A stretch of DNA of 64,000 nucleotides, from IMG/VR virus record IMGVR_UViG_3300033571_009404, positions 1 to 64,000 of that record. The stretch is one strand, 5' to 3'. Below the pieces are notes generated by a model. It had not been told where the DNA came from. It saw only the letters and a list, made by a program, of their open reading frames with translations, and did no database searches. Made by a program: the position numbers and the translations under genes. Of the stretch, positions 44,417 to 52,827 are shown one piece after another. Origin of the DNA: a virus. Within the stretch, counting starts at the first letter, position 1. Each line of letters starts with the position of its first letter.

Positions 44417-44437
44417 ATGCGGGATCTATCTAAATAA
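44417..44437 (+). other. Possible minigene (six codons) with strong ribosome site
   Basis: AGGAGGCGCT precedes an ATG whose frame is only MRDLSK then TAA, 15 bp before the next start. The same GGAGGCGCTATG string occurs before the 11488 gene. It may be a leader peptide, a remnant of a deleted gene, or chance. Confidence 0.25.
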
Positions 44438-44452
44438 CCGCAAGGAGCTATC

Positions 44453-44635
44453 ATGAGCAGGACGAAGAAGGGTGGTAAATCATTCGGACACGAGTTTTGG
44501 GCAGGGCGTGGTGGTGGTATCGTTGACGGCTGGTCCGCTGGCGGTCACACCTCCAAGAAGTACAAAACCCTGACGCACAAGCGTGAACGTAGATTGCAGA
44601 CCATCGACCTGCGCAAGCAATTGAAGGACGTGTAA
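44453..44635 (+). CDS. Small basic Gly-rich protein
   Basis: 60 residues with an Arg/Lys/Gly-rich sequence (RTKKGGKSFGHEFWAGRGGGIV and KYKTLTHKRERRLQ); probably nucleic-acid-binding by charge, but unrecognised. CAAGGAG precedes the start. A hairpin follows. Confidence 0.7.
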   Translation: MSRTKKGGKSFGHEFWAGRGGGIVDGWSAGGHTSKKYKTLTHKRERRLQTIDLRKQLKDV

Positions 44636-44641
44636 GAACTA

Positions 44642-44673
44642 TAAATAGGGAGAGGGCAACTTCTCCCTATTTA
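44642..44673 (+). terminator. Hairpin terminator-like
   Basis: 12-bp stem (TAAATAGGGAGA / TCTCCCTATTTA) with an 8-nt loop, followed by TGCCC. TTTATGCC at 44670 overlaps the 3' arm. The next gene starts 23 bp later. Confidence 0.65.
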
Positions 44674-44695
44674 TGCCCATCGTAAAGGAAATGTA

Positions 44696-44977
44696 ATGCC
44701 TGAACAAGAAATCAAACCTACTGTTAAGATGCGTCTGAAAGTTGGTGCATCTGTCTTTCAAGACTTCGGGTTCTATCGCTGGCCTGAACTGCGTCGTGGT
44801 GCCGCGCCGGTGGACACCCTGTTTAACGTAGAGTTCATGGATGATGGTAAGCGTGCTCGCTTGTCTGCACCAGGGTACGGGGATGACAGTAGTCCCAATG
44901 CCTATGGTTCCGGTGCCATTCATGTGTTCGTCAGCAATCTTCAATTCGTCAAAGAAGACGTGAAAGAAGCTGCATGA
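44696..44977 (+). CDS. Hypothetical protein
   Basis: 93 residues, unknown; beta-rich with a Gly/Ser/Asn loop (PGYGDDSSPNAYGSGA). TAAAGGAAATG precedes the start. The stop overlaps the next small gene. Confidence 0.7.
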   Translation: MPEQEIKPTVKMRLKVGASVFQDFGFYRWPELRRGAAPVDTLFNVEFMDDGKRARLSAPGYGDDSSPNAYGSGAIHVFVSNLQFVKEDVKEAA

Positions 44978-45126
44978 TCACCGTTACCACATACTCTCAG
45001 ATGCTATCTCTGACCATCGATGGTGAACGGTCACTGACTGGTTTAGAACTCGCCATCACAATCGCCGTCGTTGTAGTTGGTGTATTGGCGATTGCATTGA
45101 TGTATCGAGCAATGAAGAAAGGTTGA
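44974..45126 (+). CDS. Very small single-span membrane protein
   Basis: 50 residues from ATG 44974, coupled by an ATGA overlap to the preceding stop. A polar first half precedes one transmembrane helix (about 23-44, LELAITIAVVVVGVLAIALM) and ends YRAMKKG. The next gene begins at 45128, so the frame fills the interval exactly. Unknown. Confidence 0.7.
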   Translation: MITVTTYSQMLSLTIDGERSLTGLELAITIAVVVVGVLAIALMYRAMKKG

Positions 45127-45127
45127 C

Positions 45128-45559
45128 ATGCTGAAAGTTCAAATCATCTATCCGGCTTATAATCAGAGTTTAGATCAGCCGGGTATGTGGGAGTTGTTAA
45201 GGCATATGTGGAGTGAAACACCTGGTGGTTTGATGGTCAGGGGCGCATACATCACTAACATTCCTAACGATCCTTCCACAGGAGTTGATCCCATCTACTT
45301 CTTTGGACGTCGTCCAGATTCACCAGAGGTCTGGCATGGCGATGTTGCACATGCTCAACTGTTTAGCAACATCCAAGACCTGATCAGTGAACTAGAGAAG
45401 ATGCGTCAAGAGTCTTCTCGTGGGAACGATGATGGTCAGTACTTTAACCATGAGCATCGTAGTCAGTTGGGTTACAGGGTATCGGTTTATCCGGTTTACT
45501 GGAATCCGCTTTATACGCCCCATTTTGAAATGGTAAGGGATAAACAACACTATGGCTAA
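45128..45559 (+). CDS. Hypothetical protein, repeated family (with 47021 and 48772)
   Basis: 143 residues. Shared plan with the products at 47021 and 48772: (Y/F)(Y/F)G....P..W segment, then a helix L...L..(M/I), then a beta hairpin ending in Y(R/E/W). Here PIYFFGRRPDSPEVW, LISELEKM, RVSVYPVYW. Unknown function; similarity is by eye. Confidence 0.7.
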   Translation: MLKVQIIYPAYNQSLDQPGMWELLRHMWSETPGGLMVRGAYITNIPNDPSTGVDPIYFFGRRPDSPEVWHGDVAHAQLFSNIQDLISELEKMRQESSRGNDDGQYFNHEHRSQLGYRVSVYPVYWNPLYTPHFEMVRDKQHYG

Positions 45560-45950
45560 GACGCTCCTTGAATTGGTCAAAGGCACGATTGAACGCGGCA
45601 TCGCGTGCCCTTATGATGATGAACCCGTTGCACCGCATGACCTTGGTCGTATTGCAGCAGTGTCAGTCATTGCTGATCTGACCGATCGTCGAGGCATCAA
45701 GAATGGTTTCAATGACATTGATGACGATGTCCGTAAATCTATCGTTGATGATCTGACCAACATCATCAACGCCGTTCACTCTCCTGAATTCAAGTTCGAA
45801 GACTTTACTGGATTTCGTGATCAACTGATCGAATCGGAGAAGAGATTTGAAGCATTGACCGAAGAGGAGTTGAAAGAACTTGCAGAATATGTCGAGCGAC
45901 GTGATCGAGAGTTCTACGCTTCATTAAACAGAGTTAACCAAATATTTTAG
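45552..45950 (+). CDS. Hypothetical protein
   Basis: 132 residues, unknown, acidic and helical (C-terminus EEELKELAEYVERRDREFY). It overlaps the preceding gene by 8 bp. Confidence 0.75.
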   Translation: MAKTLLELVKGTIERGIACPYDDEPVAPHDLGRIAAVSVIADLTDRRGIKNGFNDIDDDVRKSIVDDLTNIINAVHSPEFKFEDFTGFRDQLIESEKRFEALTEEELKELAEYVERRDREFYASLNRVNQIF

Positions 45951-45959
45951 GACGACGTG

Positions 45960-47021
45960 ATGAATGTTGACAAAAGACAATATATCGATCACGACACATT
46001 AGATATTGAAGAACGTGTCATTGTCGCAGTTAATTATCTCCCCAAGGATATTGATCCCCGGTTTGAAGGTCTGGGGATTGAAAACTATTCAAGCAAGTAC
46101 AACGAGTATTTTTGCTGGGGTAGGCACTATCAAACTAAGGTTGATAAGGAACTTCAGGAATTAGGCATTCCGGGTAATAAATACGGTTTCGTCCCCAAGA
46201 AGATACCGCGAATCATCCAATGCTTGGAGTATTACGGTGTGCCGCGTTTTAAAGAAGAATTAACGAACGATGACGTAGATGCATTGATGAAACACATAGC
46301 GTATCAGTGGAACTTCAATGGATTCGAAGAACATATGTGTAGTTCAGCAGAAAGAGCTTTTTCTGATGATCTGGAATCTCGTGACGAATATGTCTATAAT
46401 AAACTGTCGCAGATGGTTTATGAAGATTACATCACGACCATCGAAGCAGGTTATCTTGAGGCTAAAAGTTTGCAACTAGGGATGGAGTATTCCATATTCC
46501 CTTTCTACAAACATCGTAAATGGTTGTTTCCATGGGCTGCTGATTTATTGACCGACTTTCGTTTGAATGGGTTCCCCAGCTGGTATATTGGATCAGTGCT
46601 CAGTTACTACCGTAAACCAATCAGTGAAGACGAGAAATATCATTACCGTCCAGTTTATACTGCATTTTTATTTGGTGATATCGAACGTAAGTACGAAAAG
46701 CTATTAGTAGATATCGCTAAGTACCATGGTATTGATGAATATATTGCCAAAGTCCGCTACATCGATCAAAACGAGACTCTGACATACCACCGTCATCATA
46801 CCAGGCTGAAGTTGGAGAAACTGAGGAAAGAGTCAAGACAGGCAGATGAGGAATTGAAAGACCTCTTGCAAAAATGCACTAATGCCACCGAGGTTTCAGT
46901 TCAAAGTAAACCTAATAACGACGACATCACGATGAAAGAGTTTTTGCTCGATACCGTGATGTTCTGGCGTAGTCTACTCAAATTAGCGAAACGCTATTTC
47001 GCTAAGAATAAGGAGAAATAA
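45960..47021 (+). CDS. Hypothetical protein
   Basis: 353 residues from ATG 45960 (TAGGACG upstream). Tyr-, Trp- and Phe-rich, with repeats of a helix followed by G-(I/V/F)-P (LGIPGNKYG, YGVPRFKEE, NGFPSWYIG), also seen in the 38597 product. The last quarter is basic with a coiled segment (LEKLRKESRQADEELKDL). AT-rich codons. Unknown. Confidence 0.75.
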   Translation: MNVDKRQYIDHDTLDIEERVIVAVNYLPKDIDPRFEGLGIENYSSKYNEYFCWGRHYQTKVDKELQELGIPGNKYGFVPKKIPRIIQCLEYYGVPRFKEELTNDDVDALMKHIAYQWNFNGFEEHMCSSAERAFSDDLESRDEYVYNKLSQMVYEDYITTIEAGYLEAKSLQLGMEYSIFPFYKHRKWLFPWAADLLTDFRLNGFPSWYIGSVLSYYRKPISEDEKYHYRPVYTAFLFGDIERKYEKLLVDIAKYHGIDEYIAKVRYIDQNETLTYHRHHTRLKLEKLRKESRQADEELKDLLQKCTNATEVSVQSKPNNDDITMKEFLLDTVMFWRSLLKLAKRYFAKNKEK

Positions 47022-47818
47022 TGCATTTAGGTAAACTGACGTTAAGTGAACTCCAAAAGATCGTCCACGCATTGTTCAACGAGGACAAACCTGAATCACC
47101 GATGAAGATCGTCGGTGCGTACATCGTGGCTGATTTCGTTGATCCGGAACTGGGTCGTCGTTACTATGGTTATCATGACCATCGACCACGTGAGTTGTGG
47201 TTCGAACAGAAGAGTTTGGCTCACCTCTACATCGCTGACGATTGTGCAGTGGATATCGCTCATGCATTGGTCGGTATTCTGAATGAGATGGAAGAGGTCA
47301 TCAATGTCACGGGTGGTGCTGATCCCGATAAGGAATATCAGGTCTTCTCTTACTGGAATATCAACCGTCTGAAGACACTCAAGGGTGTGACTATCAGTCT
47401 TTTGCCAGTGTACGAACTGAAGGAAGAAGGAGAAGACCTACGCGCGATTAAGGTTGTTCCTCGTATCAGGACAATCGGTGAGCTGAGGGATGAGATGTTG
47501 AAAGTCGCGCGCGGAGATACCCCAATTCCATCCAGTGCGTCACATCCATCTGTAGAACCAAACGCATCGATGAATTACCGCACGTTGGCTAAGGTTCATG
47601 CTGAAGCGAGCGCCGTCGACGCACATGCCGTACAAGGCGAAAACGTTACTGCGATTATGGACATATTGAAAGATCCTCATTTGGTTCATGTCAATATGTT
47701 GGCTGGTAAAATAGCCAAGATCGGCATGCGTGAATTAGCACACGTGCATGGTGATGAGATGTCAGCCCGCTGGCGTGCTTTCGAAGAATGGGAAGCTTCC
47801 CAAAAGGAAGGTAAATGA
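47021..47818 (+). CDS. Hypothetical protein, repeated family
   Basis: 265 residues. The first about 150 residues follow the same plan as the 45128 and 48772 products (RRYYGYHDHRPRELW, IAHALVGILNEM, VTISLLPVYEL). Residues 150-265 are additional, helical and Ala-rich. Unknown. Coupled to the previous gene by one base. Confidence 0.75.
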   Translation: MHLGKLTLSELQKIVHALFNEDKPESPMKIVGAYIVADFVDPELGRRYYGYHDHRPRELWFEQKSLAHLYIADDCAVDIAHALVGILNEMEEVINVTGGADPDKEYQVFSYWNINRLKTLKGVTISLLPVYELKEEGEDLRAIKVVPRIRTIGELRDEMLKVARGDTPIPSSASHPSVEPNASMNYRTLAKVHAEASAVDAHAVQGENVTAIMDILKDPHLVHVNMLAGKIAKIGMRELAHVHGDEMSARWRAFEEWEASQKEGK

Positions 47819-48012
47819 CCCCATATCTCATCAATCGTGCTGATGGCGTTAAAGGCCACTTCGTCATCGCTCGTAATACTTCTCGTGGTGGCTTGGAGTT
47901 TTGGAGCAAGAAGAATAAATGCTGGTGTGGCTGCGCTGACTTTAAACCCCTGGGTAAAAAGAAAGCAAAGAAGCTCTTGGCTAAAATCATTAAAAAGGAG
48001 TCCAATGAATAA
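47815..48012 (+). CDS. Small basic protein
   Basis: 65 residues; WSKKNKCWCGCADFKPLGKKK holds three Cys in a basic context, so zinc or nucleic-acid binding is possible. ATGA coupling to the previous gene. Unknown. Confidence 0.7.
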   Translation: MTPYLINRADGVKGHFVIARNTSRGGLEFWSKKNKCWCGCADFKPLGKKKAKKLLAKIIKKESNE

Positions 48013-48190
48013 ACGTTGTACCTGTGGTCGCATGCGTTATTGCGATACAGTTGTGACTTGCCCTCGCGCTGGTATTAATCAAATGGGCGATGCACGTAAG
48101 CGTCAGCAGATGGGTGGTTTTATTGTCCCACTGCATAAGCAACCTGATCGTCCACGTAACAAACATCAACAGGAGCAGCCATATGGCTAA
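48005..48190 (+). CDS. Small four-Cys protein
   Basis: 61 residues from ATG 48005 (AAAGGAGTCC upstream), overlapping the previous stop. CTCGRMRYC and TCP give four clustered Cys, suggesting a zinc knuckle; the tail is basic and Gln/Pro-rich. Unknown. Confidence 0.65.
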   Translation: MNKRCTCGRMRYCDTVVTCPRAGINQMGDARKRQQMGGFIVPLHKQPDRPRNKHQQEQPYG

Positions 48191-48365
48191 GGGTAAGTAT
48201 AAGTCACCTCCGAAGTATCCCGAATTGCAAGGGGATGTACTGAAGAACAAAGCAAAAGACTTTATGCTGACCGTGCCACCCACTGCTGTGGGTGGTAACT
48301 TCGATCAAAAGAGAAACATCGCCTACTTTGGTAAAGAGGCTATCGATAAGAAAGAACCCCAATGA
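48183..48365 (+). CDS. Small basic protein
   Basis: 60 residues from ATG 48183 (CAGGAGCAGCC upstream), overlapping both neighbours by a few bases. Lys/Pro-rich. Unknown. Confidence 0.65.
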   Translation: MAKGKYKSPPKYPELQGDVLKNKAKDFMLTVPPTAVGGNFDQKRNIAYFGKEAIDKKEPQ

Positions 48366-48763
48366 TTCCATTCCTGCAAGACCCCGCTCATATCTGGCAC
48401 GTTGCCATTCTCCTGGTGTTTGCGCATTGTTTGGCAGACTATCCCCTGCAAGGTGATTTCATGGCTCAAGCCAAGAATCGTAACCATCCAGTATTCAACG
48501 CCCATGGGGACCCCAAGAAACCCGTTTACTGGAAATGGGTATTGCCGTCCCATGGGTTGATCCATGCCGGGTTCGTATACCTGATCACAGGGATGTGGGT
48601 GCTGTTCTTGGCTGAGTTCGTCATGCACACCGTGATTGACTTCTTCAAGTGCGATGAGAAGATTTCGTATAACACCGATCAAGCCCTGCATCTGTTTTGC
48701 AAGGTTGCATGGCTGATTGTGTTTTATTCAGAAATCACTTTCAAAATCTATCTGGCTAAATAG
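48362..48763 (+). CDS. DUF3307-like membrane protein
   Basis: 133 residues with three or four hydrophobic segments (about 12-28, 60-75, 78-92, 112-130). FAHCLADYPLQGDF, HGLIHAGF and HTVIDFFKCDEKIS ... DQALH fit the conserved His/Asp/Gln pattern of the DUF3307 integral membrane family. Function unknown; conserved polar residues inside the membrane suggest an enzyme or channel. Found in bacteria and phages. Confidence 0.78.
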   Translation: MIPFLQDPAHIWHVAILLVFAHCLADYPLQGDFMAQAKNRNHPVFNAHGDPKKPVYWKWVLPSHGLIHAGFVYLITGMWVLFLAEFVMHTVIDFFKCDEKISYNTDQALHLFCKVAWLIVFYSEITFKIYLAK

Positions 48764-48771
48764 GAGATATA

Positions 48772-49188
48772 ATGCCAACTGGACTGAACCTCGATTCGAT
48801 CTACCAAGCATCGAAGAAGGCAATCGAAGTACCCATCCATACCGATGACCTGCTGGGTTTCGATCTGATCGTCGCTGAATCTCTGATTAAACTCTCGTTC
48901 ATCGACGGTCATTCGTACTACTACGGTGAACCCGATGGTCGACCGCACCAGCCACGTACTCACTGGTATCACGATCAAACCGATCCCAATGTGTTCCGTT
49001 ATACCGACGCCAAGTCGTTAGCTGAGGCGCTGGAATCTCTGCGCAAGATCATCGACGGTGAATCTGAAGGCGATATCTTCTCCATCGTACCTGAAGGTAT
49101 CCCTGCTCTGGTGTCGGTGGTGCACCTCTATCGTCTTTCCCCTGAAACATCGCCAGTCGTGGTGATGAAGTACGACAGAGAAATTTAA
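48772..49188 (+). CDS. Hypothetical protein, repeated family
   Basis: 138 residues, sharing HSYYYGEPDGRP..THW, LAEALESLRKI and VSVVHLYRL with the 45128 and 47021 products. GC-biased codons. Unknown. Confidence 0.75.
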   Translation: MPTGLNLDSIYQASKKAIEVPIHTDDLLGFDLIVAESLIKLSFIDGHSYYYGEPDGRPHQPRTHWYHDQTDPNVFRYTDAKSLAEALESLRKIIDGESEGDIFSIVPEGIPALVSVVHLYRLSPETSPVVVMKYDREI

Positions 49189-49197
49189 GGAGTCGTA

Positions 49198-49623
49198 ATG
49201 ACAAACCGTATGATCGCAGCGTCGTATGGTCAGCAAAGACCGCTCGACCTGAAGTTTGAACTATCACGCGTCTCATGCGTGAAGATCGAGAAAGAAGTCT
49301 TCCACCTTGACCAGTTCAAGAATGGTACATGGCGTTTGACCTACACCGATTCTCTGATTCCTCACATCGATCGTTTCAACAGGTTGATTATCAACCAAGT
49401 CGAGAAGAAGATTGAAGTCTGGCAAAAGGATATCGAGGGTACGTCTGGCAAGATCCGAGAACTTTCCCTGAAGTCGATCATCAAGACTGGCAGCGAAGTC
49501 GGCATGCTCCATATCGAACCAGATGCTCGGGGTAACTACCGTATCTTGGTCTCGCCCGGTCTGATCAATGACTTTAAGTTGTTCGATGGTCTGCTCATGT
49601 TGCGTGAGGTCGTCAAGACTTAA
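49198..49623 (+). CDS. Hypothetical protein
   Basis: 141 residues, unknown; basic and beta-rich. TTAAGGAG precedes the start. Confidence 0.75.
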   Translation: MTNRMIAASYGQQRPLDLKFELSRVSCVKIEKEVFHLDQFKNGTWRLTYTDSLIPHIDRFNRLIINQVEKKIEVWQKDIEGTSGKIRELSLKSIIKTGSEVGMLHIEPDARGNYRILVSPGLINDFKLFDGLLMLREVVKT

Positions 49624-49644
49624 ATTACAGGAGTCGATTAAGGT

Positions 49645-49995
49645 ATGAGTATCTTCAAGTGGCAGCGTGGACGTCAGGACACAGGCTATGACAAGGTGCT
49701 TCTTCTGACGGGTAAATGGCCATTAGGCTTTGATTGTTATTTGATCAAGTATCCTGAAGGATCGTCTATTCCACCCCATAAAGACCCAGTGGCTACTGGG
49801 CGGCATTACAGACTCAATATCATCCTCTGGAAGTCTCCAGAAGGTGGTGAGTTCGTATGTGACAATCCCATCCTCAGTTTACCGAGGATCAAACTCTTCC
49901 GACCAGATCAATCTGAACATAGCGTAACCACTGTTAAAGGTGGATCACGTTACATCTTATCGATCGGTTGGATATTCAAAAAGGAACCGCAGTGA
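49645..49995 (+). CDS. 2-oxoglutarate/Fe(II)-dependent oxygenase-like protein
   Basis: 116 residues. The facial triad is visible as His45-x-Asp47 (IPPHKDP) and His92 (SEHSV), with Arg102 in SRYILSIGW as the likely 2-oxoglutarate anchor; RHYRLNIILW and GGEFVCDN match the family's strands. This compact form is about as small as such enzymes get. It could hydroxylate a protein or nucleic acid; substrate unknown. Start after ACAGGAGTCG. Confidence 0.82.
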   Translation: MSIFKWQRGRQDTGYDKVLLLTGKWPLGFDCYLIKYPEGSSIPPHKDPVATGRHYRLNIILWKSPEGGEFVCDNPILSLPRIKLFRPDQSEHSVTTVKGGSRYILSIGWIFKKEPQ

Positions 49996-50651
49996 GCGAT
50001 CAACAACCCCAAGCACAAAACGAACAACAAGGTTACACCGACGAGCAAGTCGAGACCATGAACCTGCTGGAGCAATTCAAGATCCCAGCTGGTACTTCCT
50101 CCGATGTACTGACCAAAGCCATCCCCCTGCTGGAAGTTGCAGCTGGTGCTGTGAAAGCCGCCATCGAGCACATGGAAGAACAACGTAACTTCATGGGTGC
50201 TGACTGGAAGGCACTGCCGGTGGCTGAAGACACGCTGAACAAGTGGGTCCAAGAACACACTGCACGCATCGAGTTCATTGCACACCTCCAATACATGCTC
50301 GAAGCCTGCAAGAAGTGGGAAGAACAACTCGATGAAGGTCACCTGGAACAAATGCGTCTGGTCGTTGACCTGGACAAGGCCATCAGCGAAATCGCCAGCC
50401 TGAATGCCGACATTGACAAACTCAATGCGAAGTTCCCGCAGATGTTTGTCAATGCAGAAGAATCTCCACTGATCCAGCGTCGTACCGAACTGGTTGGCGA
50501 GATCTCTGACAAGCTGCGTTTCCTGGTGCGGCCGTCTCTGCCTGCTTATTACCTGCACAATCAGAACGGCAATCAACCGCGTCACTTCGGTGAACCGGTC
50601 TGGGGCGTGGAAGACATCGTTGCCAACTTCAAGGTTGCTGCACCTACCTAA
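49992..50651 (+). CDS. Hypothetical coiled-coil protein
   Basis: 219 residues from GTG 49992 (AAAAAGGAACC upstream), overlapping the oxygenase stop by 4 bp. Helical with a coiled coil (about 120-150), a Gln-rich N-terminus (SDQQPQAQNEQQGY) and GC-rich preferred codons that suggest high expression. Unknown; a strong hairpin follows. Confidence 0.78.
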   Translation: MSDQQPQAQNEQQGYTDEQVETMNLLEQFKIPAGTSSDVLTKAIPLLEVAAGAVKAAIEHMEEQRNFMGADWKALPVAEDTLNKWVQEHTARIEFIAHLQYMLEACKKWEEQLDEGHLEQMRLVVDLDKAISEIASLNADIDKLNAKFPQMFVNAEESPLIQRRTELVGEISDKLRFLVRPSLPAYYLHNQNGNQPRHFGEPVWGVEDIVANFKVAAPT

Positions 50652-50665
50652 ACCGTAAGGCATAA

Positions 50666-50689
50666 AGAGGAGGGGAATTCCCCTCCTCT
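50666..50689 (+). terminator. Hairpin terminator-like
   Basis: Perfect 10-bp stem (AGAGGAGGGG / CCCCTCCTCT) with AATT loop; GGCATAA lies immediately 5'. No T-tract. Confidence 0.6.
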
Positions 50690-50710
50690 ATGACAACAAA
50701 GGAAATTACC

Positions 50711-51289
50711 ATGGCGTATGGTGACGAATTCGGTATTAGCAAAGAAGAGTTTCAAACACTCTTCCAAGTTGAAATCAACATCGCACTTGATATGTTGATT
50801 GCCAAGTTTAAGCCGGTGATCAATCAGTTGCAAATTCAGCCTTATGAAATTGCATCCTTCGTTGGTCGAGCACTGGCCCACAAGATCAGTACTGACCTAT
50901 TGATCAGTGACAACGATACCTTGCCACCTGATGGTCACATGCAGGCAGTGCGTTGCGGTATGAATGCAATGACGGCTTATCTACAAGGTGTGGATGAAAT
51001 CCACCATCCTGAAATGCGTGAAGATCTTTACCAGCGCATCCAGAAGGTGATTGATGCTAAGATCGATAAATCCTTGCCTGAAGGTATCGATGTTAATTAT
51101 CAAATCAGTGTGGGTGTAGTTCGTCCAGAATCCATGCGGGCAGCAAATGCCTTATTGAGTGATCTTTCGGTTAAGGATGCAACTGGCAAAGAGATGGGTC
51201 GTGATTACATGATCGCACTCATTGCAAATGCACTGGATCAATACCGTGAAACCGTCACTGGTTCGCAGTATCGTTTCCTGAAGGGATAA
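50711..51289 (+). CDS. Hypothetical protein
   Basis: 192 residues from ATG 50711 (AAAGGAAATT upstream); in-frame ATG 50690 lies at the hairpin edge and is unlikely. Helical and soluble; unknown. It heads a group of similar-looking helical proteins (51291, 53029). Confidence 0.78.
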   Translation: MAYGDEFGISKEEFQTLFQVEINIALDMLIAKFKPVINQLQIQPYEIASFVGRALAHKISTDLLISDNDTLPPDGHMQAVRCGMNAMTAYLQGVDEIHHPEMREDLYQRIQKVIDAKIDKSLPEGIDVNYQISVGVVRPESMRAANALLSDLSVKDATGKEMGRDYMIALIANALDQYRETVTGSQYRFLKG

Positions 51290-51290
51290 C

Positions 51291-51677
51291 ATGAACAACA
51301 AACCTGAATTGACAGCAGAACAACATGAAGAACGCATGAACTTTATGCGTGAATTTCAGTTGAGCATGCTGCGCAGTATCAAAGAAGTCTACAACAAGCA
51401 TGAGGACCAAGCAGTAGCGCTGGATCTTCAGCTCGGTGAATTGGTCTGGCATAGTGGTTCATCGTTTGCTGGCGTTGTCTATAGCTTCTTTGCTAACCAC
51501 AGCAATCTGCCAGCTGACTTCGAAATGCGTAAGTACATGCAGGCTTACGGTGAACAGTTCATGCGTGGTTATATGTCCAAAATGGACATCTTGACCGATG
51601 AGGCTAAACTGAAAGAAGCCATCGCATCGGGTAACCTAACTGTCATTAACGGAGAAAACAAAGATGAGCAAGGTTGA
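51291..51677 (+). CDS. Hypothetical protein, relative of 53029 gene
   Basis: 128 residues, unknown. LVWHSGSSFAGVVYSFFANH and KMDILTDEAKLKEA parallel ARVAGSAVASTFYSLARQH and KTDILVDPEKLKAS in the 53029 product. AAGGGATAAC precedes the start. Confidence 0.75.
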   Translation: MNNKPELTAEQHEERMNFMREFQLSMLRSIKEVYNKHEDQAVALDLQLGELVWHSGSSFAGVVYSFFANHSNLPADFEMRKYMQAYGEQFMRGYMSKMDILTDEAKLKEAIASGNLTVINGENKDEQG

Positions 51678-51876
51678 TAAACTGTTTCCTGACTGTCCGA
51701 CGATCTACGATGCAGAAAATCTGAAGGAATACGTCAATACCACTGGTGCGCGGGTAGATGGCAAGATTGTTCCTTGCCGTCCTCTTCCCTTCTGGGGTCT
51801 GATGCTGCGTCAGCGCTTCAAGGCGGCCTGGATGGTCTTCACTGGTAAGGCTGACGTGGTGACTTGGAAGTACTGA
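51664..51876 (+). CDS. Small hypothetical protein
   Basis: 70 residues, unknown; it overlaps the previous gene by 14 bp (GGAGAAAACAAAG upstream). The last part (PFWGLMLRQRFKAAWMVF) is amphipathic. Confidence 0.7.
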   Translation: MSKVDKLFPDCPTIYDAENLKEYVNTTGARVDGKIVPCRPLPFWGLMLRQRFKAAWMVFTGKADVVTWKY

Positions 51877-52058
51877 TGAAGTCAATCAAGGAGAGGGTAT
51901 TAGAGAGACCCTCTCCAGAGGAGCTACAAAGACGGCGTACTGCCGAAATGCTAGATTCTCTGGAAAGGTTAGATCTCATCTTCAGTACACCCAGAAAAGT
52001 GACTGATCCCATCAAGCCATCCATCTGTGAACGTATCTTAAGGAAACTAGGGATATGA
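51876..52058 (+). CDS. Small charged helical protein
   Basis: 60 residues from ATG 51876 (TGATG overlap with the previous stop). Mostly helix, Arg/Glu/Leu-rich. Unknown. It overlaps the GNAT gene by 4 bp. Confidence 0.65.
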   Translation: MKSIKERVLERPSPEELQRRRTAEMLDSLERLDLIFSTPRKVTDPIKPSICERILRKLGI

Positions 52059-52504
52059 AAGTATTGAAAGAAGGACAGCTGTCTATTGCACAGACTAAGC
52101 AATACGACGCAGTTAAGAAAGCAGCACTTCAAGATAAGTTCCTGCAAGATGGACCTCTGGATTATCCAAATCGCAACATCATCGTTACTGACGATGGCGA
52201 TGTAGCTGGATATTACACTCCACATCGTTCGTCGTTGAAGGGTAAACCGGCTTGGCGTCCTGGTGCTCTTTTCATCGCTCCGGCATTCCGTGGGCAGAAT
52301 CTGATGTTCCAAGCTCTTTCGGAATTCTATCAGAAACCTCCACGTAGAGGTGTTGCATGGATTGATGATCGCAATTCAGCATCAATAGCGTTGTTCACTA
52401 AGTTAGGTTTCCTTAAGGACAAACCTTACGAAGATGAAGGCTATCCTGGCCATTGGTGGATTCTCGATAAAGTGAGTCAACCCGGCTATACTCACTGGAA
52501 GTAG
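52055..52504 (+). CDS. GNAT-like acetyltransferase
   Basis: 149 residues. GALFIAPAFRGQNLMFQAL (about 69-87) is a variant motif A (R-G-Q-N in place of R-x-x-G-x-G), and DDRNSASIALFTKLGF is a textbook GNAT motif B. Substrate unknown; the altered CoA loop may lower or change activity. Confidence 0.75.
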   Translation: MKVLKEGQLSIAQTKQYDAVKKAALQDKFLQDGPLDYPNRNIIVTDDGDVAGYYTPHRSSLKGKPAWRPGALFIAPAFRGQNLMFQALSEFYQKPPRRGVAWIDDRNSASIALFTKLGFLKDKPYEDEGYPGHWWILDKVSQPGYTHWK

Positions 52505-52512
52505 GAGAACCA

Positions 52513-52827
52513 ATGACAGATGTACATCTGAAAGACTGTCCTTTCTGTGGGGCAACACCACCGAAGGACTTGTCTGATACTCTGTATCCATCTGGTACCT
52601 GGTGGCGAATTAATGATGGTTATCGCCACTATGTCGCCCATCGAGACCGGGAGCCAGGAGACAACATGTGTTGGCAAGTAATCTGTAATGAAGTCTATGG
52701 CGGATGTGGTGCCGAGATATCAGCAGATAGCGAGCAAGAAGCAATTGATAAGTGGAACCATCGCGATACGTGGTTCAAGCGCACCTGGAGAAAGTTATGC
52801 CGTTTGCTCAAGCGCAGGAAAGTCTGA
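52513..52827 (+). CDS. Lar-type (restriction alleviation-like) zinc protein
   Basis: 104 residues. LKDCPFCGATPP, then VICNEVYGGCGAEISAD and EQEAIDKWNHR give the CxxC ... C....C zinc pattern and the A...WN.R tail of the Lar/restriction-alleviation family. Lac- and Rac-prophage Lar modulates type I restriction, but most members are untested. The C-terminus is basic. Confidence 0.8.
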   Translation: MTDVHLKDCPFCGATPPKDLSDTLYPSGTWWRINDGYRHYVAHRDREPGDNMCWQVICNEVYGGCGAEISADSEQEAIDKWNHRDTWFKRTWRKLCRLLKRRKV

